Assembly (NCBI RefSeq): GCF_027587205.1
Contig: NZ_JAPDOD010000080.1
Location: 1-31,473 of the forward strand
Length of the DNA stretch: 31,473 bases
Reading direction: 5' to 3'
DNA from: Solirubrobacter ginsenosidimutans
GTDB lineage: Bacteria; Actinomycetota; Thermoleophilia; Solirubrobacterales; Solirubrobacteraceae
The stretch's first letter is position 1. Each line of letters starts with the position of its first letter. This document shows positions 14,782 to 22,826 of this stretch, piece by piece. Below the pieces are notes generated by a model. The model saw only the letters and a program-made list of their open reading frames with translations, had not been told where the DNA came from and did not search any database. A program made the translations under genes and the position numbers.

Positions 14782-17123
14782 CCCTGGAGCTGGTCGCAGC
14801 CGAGCTCGAGCAGCAGTTGGGCCGCCGCCTCGTCCTCGACCCCCTCGGCCACGACGGTCAGGTCGAGGTTGTGGCCCAGGTCGATCATCGCTCGGACGAT
14901 GGCGAGGTCGGCGGTCTCGGACGTCATCGTCTGCACGAAGCTCTTGTCGATCTTGAGCTCGTCGACGCGCAGCGCTCGCAGGTGCGAGAGCGACGAGAAG
15001 CCGGTGCCGAAGTCGTCGACCGCGATCTGCACGCCGAGCGCCGCCACGCGGTTGAGCGTCTGCTGCACGACGCCGCCGGTGTCGAGCATGTGCGACTCCG
15101 TGATCTCCAGCGTCAAGCGATGCGGATCGACACCTGAGGCGCGCAGCGCGTCGGCGCAGCGCTGCGGGAGCGAGGGCGAGCGGACGTCGTGGGCCGTGAG
15201 GTTGATCGAGATGCCGATGTCGGCCGGAAGGTCCGCCAGCGCGTCGATCGCCTGACCCAGCGCGACGTCCACCAGCTCGTCCGAGAAGCCCGCGAGCGCC
15301 ACCAGCTGCAGGAACGCCTCGGGTACCAGCAGGCCGTCCTCCGGGTGATTCCAGCGCACCAGCGCTTCCAGGCCGCACCATGCGCGCGTGCGGGCGTCGA
15401 CCTTGGGCTGGAAGTACATCTCGAACTCGCCCTCGGCGAACGCGCGGGTGAGGTCGCCCGTGAGCTCGAGGCGGCGCGTGCTCGCCTCGAGGTCGTCCGT
15501 GTAGCGCAGGCTCGGCATCCCGCCCCGCTTGGCCGTGTACATCGCCAGGTCGGCGCAGCGCAGGAGCTCGTCCGCCGTCCCGGCATCCATGGGAGCGAGC
15601 GCGATCCCGACGCTGGCACTGGAAGCGATCGCGACGCCGTGCAGCGCGACCGGCTCGCGGCAGCGCGCGACGACCGCCGCGACGACCGCGTCGATCCGCG
15701 ATTCGTCGGCGCCGACGAGCAGGATCGCGAACTCGTCGCCGCCCAGCCGCGCGATCGTGTCGCGCGGTTCGGCCAGCCGGCTGAGGCGCTCGCCCACGGC
15801 CGTCAGGTAGTGGTCCCCGGCGGCGTGGCCGAGGGCGTCGTTGACGCCCTTGAAGTCGTTGAGGTCGATGACGAACAGGGCGACGTCCTCGCCCCGCTCG
15901 AGCGCCCGCACGGTCGCGGCCGCGAGCTGCGTGCGGTTCGCGAGGCCGGTCAGGTCGTCGTGGGTGGCCTGGTGGCGGACGAGCGCCAGCATCCGCTCGC
16001 GCTCGGTGACGTCGGTGAGCAGGAGGGCGATCGCACCACCGGGAAGCTCGAACGTCTCGAGCTCGACGGTGCGCAGGACCCCGGTGGCGTCGAGCAGGTC
16101 CCACGGCGTCTCGCGCGCGTCCAGGCCTGGGACGACGTCCGCGAGCGGCCGGCCGATCGCCTCGCTCCCGAGGCCCCAGCCGATCGGGTCGGCCACCTGC
16201 ACGACCAGCCCCGCCTCGACGACGATGGTCATCGCCGCCATGCGCTGGACGATCTGCTCGTAGCGGCGGACGTCGAGCGCGGCGCGGCGGGACTCGGTGA
16301 CGTCGAGCGACACGCCGCGCGTGGCCGCGCCCGGGCCTTCGCCGGTGCGCGTCGTCCGGTCGCGCAGCCAGACGACACTGCCGTCCGGCTTCCGGTAGCG
16401 GTACTCGAACTCGCGGTCGTCGGACAGCGTGGCCTGAAAGCCGGCGAGATAGGCGTCGCGGTCGTCCTCGTGGACGTCGGCGGCGATCCCGCGCTCGCGC
16501 AGCTCGGTCACGGTGCGCCCGAGCAGGGCGTGTGTGCGGCCGACGATCGAGCGCGTGTGCTCGCCGGTGGCGTCGGCCTCCCAGATCAGCATCGGCAATG
16601 ACTCGACCGCGGCGCCGATGCGCAGGCTCGAGCGCTGGCGGGCGGCGTTCTTGCGCGTCGACCCGGCCAGCAGGACCGGCAGGAAGAGCCCGGCCACGAC
16701 CAGCATCTGCAGCTCGGCCGGCCGCGGTTGCAGCACGGCCGCGACCGCCATCGAGGCGACCGAGGCGATGCCCAGGATCCGCATCCACGCGGGGTCCAGG
16801 AACGCGACCGCGCCGCACACGGTGAGCATCTGGAACAGCAGGCACGCCTGCCAGATCGAGGGCTCGAGCACCGCGCACGTCGTGCCGGACACGACCGCCA
16901 GCAGGTCGAGCCACCCGGTCGGGTTGGGCACACCGGAGATGCGGCGGATCGCGAAGTGCGCGGGTCCGACGACGGCGGCCAGGAAGACCGCGACGAGCCA
17001 CCCGTGCGGCCCGACCGAAGGGACCAGCAACGCCCCGGCGGCAAGTCCGTAGACGATGGCGAGGCGAGCGCGAAACTGCGCTCGATCGAACCGCGCCGTG
17101 GCCACGGAGACGACGCGGGTCAT
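14649..17123 (-). CDS. Membrane PAS-GGDEF-EAL cyclic-di-GMP enzyme
   Basis: The 824-residue protein has five or six membrane helices (about 20-155) and a PAS domain (170-280) with a PAC-like end (YRKPDGSVVWLRD...VTESRR). A second PAS-like region (290-375) comes before GGDEF and EAL. GGDEF is intact at 461-465 with NDFKGVNDALGH before it; I see no RxxD inhibitory site at the usual spot. EAL is intact (Glu586-Ala-Leu588), with Asn641, Glu673, DDFGTG (703-708), Lys724, Glu760 and Gln780 also present. Both synthesis and breakdown of c-di-GMP look possible. I prefer the ATG at 17123; a GTG at 17141 adds six residues. The normal EAL end (QGYLISRPMPA, near 790) is followed by a 34-residue tail antisense to the cupin gene. 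It senses an unknown signal at the membrane. Confidence 0.92.
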   Translation of the reverse strand: MTRVVSVATARFDRAQFRARLAIVYGLAAGALLVPSVGPHGWLVAVFLAAVVGPAHFAIRRISGVPNPTGWLDLLAVVSGTTCAVLEPSIWQACLLFQMLTVCGAVAFLDPAWMRILGIASVASMAVAAVLQPRPAELQMLVVAGLFLPVLLAGSTRKNAARQRSSLRIGAAVESLPMLIWEADATGEHTRSIVGRTHALLGRTVTELRERGIAADVHEDDRDAYLAGFQATLSDDREFEYRYRKPDGSVVWLRDRTTRTGEGPGAATRGVSLDVTESRRAALDVRRYEQIVQRMAAMTIVVEAGLVVQVADPIGWGLGSEAIGRPLADVVPGLDARETPWDLLDATGVLRTVELETFELPGGAIALLLTDVTERERMLALVRHQATHDDLTGLANRTQLAAATVRALERGEDVALFVIDLNDFKGVNDALGHAAGDHYLTAVGERLSRLAEPRDTIARLGGDEFAILLVGADESRIDAVVAAVVARCREPVALHGVAIASSASVGIALAPMDAGTADELLRCADLAMYTAKRGGMPSLRYTDDLEASTRRLELTGDLTRAFAEGEFEMYFQPKVDARTRAWCGLEALVRWNHPEDGLLVPEAFLQLVALAGFSDELVDVALGQAIDALADLPADIGISINLTAHDVRSPSLPQRCADALRASGVDPHRLTLEITESHMLDTGGVVQQTLNRVAALGVQIAVDDFGTGFSSLSHLRALRVDELKIDKSFVQTMTSETADLAIVRAMIDLGHNLDLTVVAEGVEDEAAAQLLLELGCDQLQGYLISRPMPANSIPFASASATTSVGFSATALKNVSISVPGEKIT

Positions 17124-17171
17124 TGTTGGCCCTATCGACACCTCTCTGAAAGAGTTGAACGAGTTGGCACG

Positions 17172-17199
17172 TTGCCGCTCTGCGGTACCGAGGTAAGGT
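17172..17199 (+). promoter_or_regulatory. Candidate promoter for the first LAL regulator
   Basis: TTGCCG (17172-17177) and TAAGGT (17194-17199) are separated by 16 bp, giving a plausible sigma-70-type promoter. It is 19 bp before the GTG start at 17218, which would make a very short leader. The match was made by eye. Confidence 0.35.
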
Positions 17200-17217
17200 C
17201 CTCGCGGGGCCTCACTC

Positions 17218-20005
17218 GTGACTCACACGGCGGAGCAACTCGTTGGGCGGCAAGCGGAGCTGCGCGCGCTGGAAGATGCGCTCGCGACCGGCACCGGAGC
17301 GGTCGAGATCGTCGGTGAGCCGGGGATCGGAAAGACGCGGTTGCTCGCCGAGCTCGAGACCCTCGCGGACGCCCGTGGCGCGCTCGTGCTCTCCGGCAGC
17401 GCGTCCGAGCTCGAGCGCGACCTGCCGTTCTGGGTCTTCGTCGATGCGCTCGACGAGTACGTGCGCAGCCTCCCGCCCGCGGTCCTGGAACCGCTCGACT
17501 CCGAACTGGGCCGCGTCCTCGGCCACGGCGCCGGCGGCATGGCCGACGAGCGCCACCGCGCGCACCAGGCCGTGCGCGAGCTGCTGGAGCTGCTCGGCGG
17601 CCGCCAGCCGCTGGTGCTGATGCTCGATGACCTCCATTGGGCCGACCCCGGCTCGCTCGAACTGCTCGGGACGCTGCTGCGCCGCCCGCCGCAGGCACGC
17701 GTGCTGCTGGCGCTCGCGGTGCGCCCACGGCAGGTGCCGGAGAAGCTGCTGCCCGCGCTGGAGCGAGCCCACCGCGCCGGCACCTTGACCCGCCTGGAAC
17801 TCGGCGCGCTGAGCCGCGAGGACGCGGAGACCTTGCACGGCAGCGCCGCCGACACGGTCTATGAGGAGAGCGGCGGCAACCCGTTCTACCTGCAGCAGCT
17901 CGCCCGCTCGCTCGGGCGCACCGGCCACGTGCCGCGCGACGTCACGGCTGCGCTGTCGGAGGAGCTCGCACTGCTCAGCGACTCGGCCCGCCGGCTCCTG
18001 CAGGGCGCGGCCGTCGCAGGGGATCCGTTCGTGCCCGAGCTCGCCGCGGCGGCGGCCGAGGTCGACGAGCGAGAGGCGCTCGACTCGCTCGACGAGTTGC
18101 TCGCGGCTGACCTGATCCGCCCGACCGACGTCCCGCGCCGGTTCCGGTTCCGCCACCCGCTCGTGCGCCGCGCGGTCTACGACGCCGCCCCGGCAGGCTG
18201 GCGCCTCAGCGCGCACGAACGTGCCGCGCGCTCGCTGGCCGAGTCGGGCGCGAGCGCCGCCGCGCGAGCCCAGCACGTCGAGCGGTACGCCCGGCAAGGC
18301 GACATGGACGCCGTCGCGGCGCTGCAGGCCGCCGGCCTGGCCGCCGACCCGGCCGCGCCGGCGAGCGCCGCGCACTGGTTCGAGGCCGCGCTGCGCATGG
18401 TTGGAGCGGGTGACGCGCGGCTTGGGCTGCTGCTCCTTCACGCCCGCGCGCTGTCGCAGACCGGCGAGTACGCGGCAGCGCGCGACGAGCTCGTCGAGGC
18501 GCTGGCGCTCGCCCCGCCCGGGTTCCCGCTGAGAGGCCGGATGATCAGCGCCTGCGCGACGATGGACCGGCTGCTCGGGCGCCACACCCACGCGCGGGTC
18601 CGCGTCGAGCGGGCGCTCGACGCGCTGCCCGACCGCAGCGTGCCGGACGCGGTCTTCCTGATCATGGAGCTCGCCGCGGCCGCGTTCTTCGAGACGGACT
18701 TCGAGCGGATGTGGGAGTGGACCCGCAAGGGGCTCGCGATCGCGCGCGGCCTGGACGACCCGCCCGTCCTGGCCTCGATCACCGCGCTGGCCGCGAGCGC
18801 CGACGCGTTCGCGGGCATGATCGGCGACGCGCTGGAGCACTGCACCGAGGCCGCGGCGCTCTACGACGCGCTGCCCGACGAGGCGCTCGCGCAGCGGCTC
18901 GACGCGGGCGTCTTCCTGATGGGCGCCGAGCTGCACCTCGACCGGTTCGCCCGCGCGCGCGAGCACGGGATGCGTGCGGTCGAGGTGGGCCGCAAGACCG
19001 GCCAGGGCTTCCTGCTGCCCGCGCTCGTCCCCGCGCTCGGCGCCTGCAACGAGGTGCTCGGCCGGGTTACCGAGAGCGTCGACGTGATCGAGGGCGGCAT
19101 CGAGGCCGCGCGGCTCTCGAACAACCCGCAGGCGCTGTCGCTCGCCCTGATGAACCGCTCGTCGACCGCGCACACGGCCGGCGAGGTCGAGCTCGCGATC
19201 GCCTGCGGCGAGGAATCGCTGCAGCTGGCGCAAGGCCTCGACAACCGCCTCGCCGAGGCCTTCGCGAGCTTCTCGCTCGGCCGCGCGCTGGTGACCGCGG
19301 GCGAACCGGCCCGCGCACTCGAGCTGCTGGTCGCGGGCGGCGGCGGCGAGGACCTGCCGCGCATGCCGAGCGCCTGGCGCTGCGGCGGCTTCGAGTTCTT
19401 CGCACTCGCCCACCTCGGGCTCGGACAGCACGATCAGGCGCGCCACGCCGCCGAGCGCTGCCTCCAGCACGCCGAGCAGGTCGGGCTCGTCTACGCCGCC
19501 GGGCAGGCCGCGCGGGCCGGCGCGGCGGTCGCGCTGGCCACCGGCGAGCCGGAGCCGTGCCGCGGAGCTCGCGCTCGCCGCCGCCACCCGCTTCGACGCC
19601 ATCGAAGCGCCGATCCACGGCGCGAATGCCCGCATCCTCGCCGGCAGGGCGCTCGCCGTCACCGGCGATCGCGGCGGCGCGATCGCCCAGCTCGAGCGCG
19701 CCGCCGAGACGTTCGAGGCGTGCGAGGCGCCCAAGCGCCGCGACGAGGCCGAGCGCGAGCTGCGCAAGCTCGGCCGCACGGTCTACCGCCGCAGCGGCAG
19801 CAGCGGCCTCGACGCGCTCACGGCCCGCGAGCTCGAGATCGCCCGGTTGGTGGTCGACCGGCAGACGAACACGCAGATCGCCGCCGCGCTCTTCCTGTCC
19901 AAGAAGACGGTCGAGACGCACCTGCGCAACATCTTCGGCAAGGTCGGCGTCTCATCCCGCGTGGAGCTCGCCCGCGCGGTCGAGCGCAGCGACCGCGCGA
20001 CCTGA
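17218..20005 (+). CDS. LAL-type LuxR-family regulator, apparently frameshifted before the HTH
   Basis: This is a large ATP-binding LuxR regulator (LAL, MalT-like). Walker A is GEPGIGKT (33-40), Walker B LVLMLDDLHWAD is near 140, and an NB-ARC-like region holds GGNPFYLQQLAR. A long array of helical TPR-like repeats runs to about 780. From the GTG at 17218 the reading stays normal to codon 780 (near 19557), then becomes Arg-rich nonsense ending at 20019. Dropping one base within 19555-19560 restores a good frame (AELALAAATRFDAIEAP). This ends at the TGA at 20003-20005, with a classic LuxR HTH at about 19817-19980 (LTARELEIARLVVDR, TNTQIAAALFLSKKTVETHL). The repaired product is 928 residues. The cause may be a sequencing error, a recent inactivating mutation or programmed slippage. 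It probably activates genes in response to a sugar or other inducer. Confidence 0.88.
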
Positions 20006-20518
20006 CAGGACGTCGATGATCGCCGCGTTGCGGGCGGTCATCGCCCGCGGTTCGAGGCCGACGACCTCCGCGATCTCGCGGTCCGGCGTGCCCGCCAGCC
20101 GCATCGCGAGGATCGCGCGATCGGTCCCGCCGAGCTGCGCCGCGGCGTGGCGCTGCAGGCGCGGCGTGATGATCGGCAGCCCCGTCTCGCCGCGGATCGC
20201 GGCCACCAGCTCCGCCGGGCTGCACGTCTTGTCCACCAGCGCGTGCGCACCCGCGAACGCGGCCGGGACGATCATCGCGAATCCGGCGTTGGCCAAGTGC
20301 AGCACCACCCGCGCCTGGGGCTGCCGCGCCCGCACCGCCAGGCACACCCGCAGGTCGTCGACCACGACGACGTCGGGATCGGCCCGATACAGCAGCGGCC
20401 AGAGCGCGCGACGATCGGCGGCAGCCCCGACCGGCACGACCCCGGAATGCTCGCGGAGGATCGCGTTGACGCCCGCGCAGGTCGCGGGGTGATGGTCGAG
20501 CACGACGACGCGGATCAT
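19952..20518 (-). CDS. NarL-type response regulator, atypical
   Basis: The 188-residue protein has a receiver-like domain (MIRVVVLDHHPATCAGVNAIL). Asp8 is present, but the second acidic pocket residue is His9. The phosphoacceptor region is DPDVVVVDD (Asp54 or Asp55), and the conserved Lys is Lys97. After a short linker a LuxR-type HTH (about 130-172) follows: GGTDRAILAMRLAGTPDREIAEVVGLEPRAM. This has the usual spacing but weak residues in the recognition helix. Phosphorylation and DNA binding are plausible but not certain. The ATG at 20518 shares four bases with the stop of the PAP2 gene. It is last in the NDH-2/PAP2 operon, and no histidine kinase gene is nearby. Its 3' end overlaps the LAL regulator gene by 54 bp on the opposite strand. 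Confidence 0.75.
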   Translation of the reverse strand: MIRVVVLDHHPATCAGVNAILREHSGVVPVGAAADRRALWPLLYRADPDVVVVDDLRVCLAVRARQPQARVVLHLANAGFAMIVPAAFAGAHALVDKTCSPAELVAAIRGETGLPIITPRLQRHAAAQLGGTDRAILAMRLAGTPDREIAEVVGLEPRAMTARNAAIIDVLSGRAVAALDRAGELHAG

Positions 20519-21195
20519 GCGAACACCGCCTGGGGACGCAACACGCGCGGACGGGACGCGACCAGATAGCCGACGCCGGTGATCGCCAGGCCCGCGGCCA
20601 CGTCGAAGACGTAGTGGTTCGCGGTCGCGACGGTGGAGAGCGCCACGAGCGGCCCCCAGCCCAGCGCGAGCGCCTTCTGCCAGCGCGACCGGAGTGCCGC
20701 CGCGACCGCCACGCCGAGCGCCATCGCGAACCCGCAGTGCAGGCTCGGCACCGCCGCGATCGGGTTGTAGAACAACGTCGAGTGACCCGCCAGCGCCACC
20801 GCCGACTGCTCCGACACCGCATCGGTCATCCCGATCCCCGCCAGCCGCGGCGGCGCGACCGGGAACAGCGCGTAGACCGGCAGCGAGAGCATCCACGTGA
20901 CGATCACCGTGTCGCGCAGGCGCGGGTAGAGCGCCGGCGCCCAGCGGTACATCGCGACCAGCACGCCGGGCAGGACGACGATCTGGGCGGCCAGGTAGAC
21001 GTGGCTGAGCAGGACCATCCAGACGCCGCCGAAGGCGTCCTGGACGGAGCGCTCGACCGACGCGCCGCCCTCGACGTCCAGCACCCAGCCGGCGTTCGCG
21101 ATCGCGAGGTCCATGTCGCCGTTGGTCACGGCACGGCCCGCGTTGTAGAGCAGGTAGGCCGCCCCGAAGAGCAGCAGTTCGCGGCGCGCCTTCAT
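20515..21195 (-). CDS. PAP2-superfamily membrane phosphatase/phosphotransferase
   Basis: The 226-residue protein has about five or six membrane helices and the PAP2 active site: LFPVAPPRL (110-118), PSLHCGF (150-156), and STVATANHYVFDVAAG (187-202) with His194 and Asp198. The 'FPVAPPRL' and 'NHYVFDVAAG' wording places it with the PAP2_3 subgroup (AUR1/inositol-phosphotransferase-like), which acts on lipid phosphates in the membrane. The ATG at 21195 overlaps the NDH-2 stop by 4 bp, and the stop overlaps the next start by 4 bp. Substrate candidates are phosphatidate, polyprenyl phosphate or phospho-inositol lipids; none can be chosen from sequence. Confidence 0.87.
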   Translation of the reverse strand: MKARRELLLFGAAYLLYNAGRAVTNGDMDLAIANAGWVLDVEGGASVERSVQDAFGGVWMVLLSHVYLAAQIVVLPGVLVAMYRWAPALYPRLRDTVIVTWMLSLPVYALFPVAPPRLAGIGMTDAVSEQSAVALAGHSTLFYNPIAAVPSLHCGFAMALGVAVAAALRSRWQKALALGWGPLVALSTVATANHYVFDVAAGLAITGVGYLVASRPRVLRPQAVFA

Positions 21196-22421
21196 GGCGT
21201 GAGCTCCGCGACGTCGCGGCGGAAGAACGCCGCCACGGTCCAGTCCGCGAGCACGCGAGCGCGGCGCGCGTAGAACGGCAGCGCCAGCAGGTGGTAGCCG
21301 CGGGCGGCGCTCCAGCCGAGGATCCCGCGCAGGCGCACCGCGCCGACGGTGGCGATGCCGTGCCGGCGGCCGAGCGTCGCCATCGAGCCCAGCGACTTGA
21401 AGGCGTAGGGCTTGACCCGCCCGCGCAGGTTGCGCGAGAGCCGCCGGGCCTGGCGCAGCGCGTGCTGGCAGGTCGGCGGGTCCAGCTCGCCCGAGGCCGC
21501 GTTGGGCACGGCGGCGATGTCGCCGAGCGCGTGCACGCCCTCGAGCCCTTCGACCCGGAAGTGCTCGTCGACCGGCACGCGCCCGCGGGCGTCGAGCGGC
21601 AAGCCGAGCTGCGCGGCGACCGGATTGGCCGACACGCCCGCGGTCCAGACCACGGTCTCGGTCTCGATCCGGCGGCCGTCGGAGAGCGTGACGCCGGCGC
21701 CGTCGATCGACACCAGCGCGGTGCTCGAGAGGATCTCGACGCCGCGTCGCGACAGGGTGCGCGCGGCGAAGCGCGCGAGGCTCTCGGGGACCTGGCCGAG
21801 GATCCGCGGGCCGTGGTCGACGAGCACCCACCGCGGCTGGACGCCCGCGAGCCGGGGGTGGCGCCGCAGCGCGCCCTCGGTCAGCTCCTGCAGCTCGGCG
21901 ACCGCCTCGACGCCCGCGAAGCCGGCGCCGGCGAAGACGAACGTGAGCCGCCGCGCCGCGCTCGGCGGGTCGGCGTCGGCCAGCTCGAGCTGGCGCAGCA
22001 CGTGGTTGCGCAGGCGGATCGCGTCGCCGATGTCCTTCAACCCGAGCGCGTGCTCGCGCAGCCCCGGGACGGCCGGCGTGCTGGTGATCGAGCCGAGCGC
22101 GATCACGAGCCGCTCGTAGCCGACGGTGAACGCGCCCGCCTCCGAGCTGACGTGCACGATCTTGCGGTCCGGCTCCAGCGCGACGGCGGCACCGAGCAGC
22201 AGGTCCGCGTGCGGGCACATCGCGCGCAGCGGCACGGTCACGTGGCGCGGCTCGATGCTCCCCGCCGCGGCCTCGGGCAGCAGCGGCGTGTAGAGCATGA
22301 AGTTCGCCGGGTTGACGATCGTCGCGCCCTGGCGGCCGAGGCCGCGGGCGACGTACGCGCCGGCGAACCCGCCGCCGAGCACGAGCGTGCCGCCGCGGGC
22401 GGTTCGGAATTCAGGATTCAT
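21192..22421 (-). CDS. Type II NADH dehydrogenase-like FAD/NAD(P) oxidoreductase
   Basis: The 409-residue protein is a two-dinucleotide-fold flavoprotein. The FAD site is LVLGGGFAGAYVARGL (14-29). The NADH site is FVFAGAGFAGVEAVAEL (161-177). A C-terminal FAD motif, HALGDIAAVP, is near 300. Family-typical blocks include NFMLYTPLLPEAAAG (substrate side of FAD), VIALGS and VVWTAGV. Non-proton-pumping NDH-2 enzymes sit on the inner face of the membrane and pass electrons from NADH to quinone. The C-terminal part has amphipathic helices (ALPFYARRARVLADWTVAAFF) that could bind the membrane. The ATG at 22421 overlaps the stop of the His-rich gene by 4 bp and its own stop overlaps the PAP2 start by 4 bp. 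Confidence 0.9.
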   Translation of the reverse strand: MNPEFRTARGGTLVLGGGFAGAYVARGLGRQGATIVNPANFMLYTPLLPEAAAGSIEPRHVTVPLRAMCPHADLLLGAAVALEPDRKIVHVSSEAGAFTVGYERLVIALGSITSTPAVPGLREHALGLKDIGDAIRLRNHVLRQLELADADPPSAARRLTFVFAGAGFAGVEAVAELQELTEGALRRHPRLAGVQPRWVLVDHGPRILGQVPESLARFAARTLSRRGVEILSSTALVSIDGAGVTLSDGRRIETETVVWTAGVSANPVAAQLGLPLDARGRVPVDEHFRVEGLEGVHALGDIAAVPNAASGELDPPTCQHALRQARRLSRNLRGRVKPYAFKSLGSMATLGRRHGIATVGAVRLRGILGWSAARGYHLLALPFYARRARVLADWTVAAFFRRDVAELTP

Positions 22422-22660
22422 GGAATGTCGACCTCGTCGACTCGTGTCGCAGTGGCGCGCTCGGCGAGGAAGAACGGCAGGAGCCCGAGCGCCTCTTCAG
22501 GGTCCGCGGCGTCGACCGTCCACCAGATCGCGTGCCCGCCGGAGAGGCACGAGGCCAGCGCCGCCTGATGGCGGAGCGGGCTCGCGTGCCCACGGAAGGC
22601 CGCGTACGCCACGCCGCAGTCGTGCGGCTCGTGGCGGTGGTGCAGGAGGAAGCGCGGCAT
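22418..22660 (-). CDS. Small His/Cys-rich protein, unknown function
   Basis: The 80-residue protein begins MPRFLLHHRHEPHDCGVAY, so five His and one Cys lie in the first 15 residues, with His24, His29, Cys37 and His41 further on. The rest reads as a compact alpha/beta fold (SGGHAIWWTVDAADPEEALGLLPFFLAERA then VDEVDIP), similar in outline to small ferredoxin-like nickel-binding or DUF4242-type proteins. I do not recognise it with certainty. Metal or haem binding is inferred from the ligands. I chose the ATG at 22660; a start at 22732 would add 24 residues rich in Arg/Gln and run into the repeat region. It is the first gene of the NDH-2/PAP2/regulator operon, with a 4-bp overlap to NDH-2. Confidence 0.7.
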   Translation of the reverse strand: MPRFLLHHRHEPHDCGVAYAAFRGHASPLRHQAALASCLSGGHAIWWTVDAADPEEALGLLPFFLAERATATRVDEVDIP

Positions 22661-22705
22661 GCATGGCAGAGTCCCGCGCGCACGCCTTTGATTCATCGGG
22701 GCGCC

Positions 22706-22755
22706 ACCCTGATTGAGGACCCTGAGGGTCACTCGTAAGGGTCAAGAATGAGGGT
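22706..22755. promoter_or_regulatory. Phased ACCCT/AGGGT repeats between the NDH-2 operon and mmpL-like gene
   Basis: ACCCT occurs at 22706 and 22719, and AGGGT at 22725, 22738 and 22751. Within each orientation the copies are exactly 13 bp apart. The middle pair forms the 13-bp palindrome GACCCTGAGGGTC (22718-22730). TTGAGG (22713-22718) and TAAGGG (22736-22741), 17 bp apart, could be a promoter for the MmpL gene. A regulator that binds repeated half-sites is inferred. Confidence 0.5.
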
Positions 22756-22826
22756 TGCGCCCTGAAGTCGGGGTGCCTCGCCCTCGGCAATCTCGCTGCC
22801 AGCACCCCACCCCTGAAGGAGAGGCA

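Noticed and set aside
17212..19779. 855-codon open frame antisense to the first LAL regulator
   Set aside because: It is a high-GC shadow. The product is Arg/Gln/Ala-rich with no domain, while the plus strand has clear ATPase motifs. A similar antisense frame appears opposite the second LAL gene (29072-31345).
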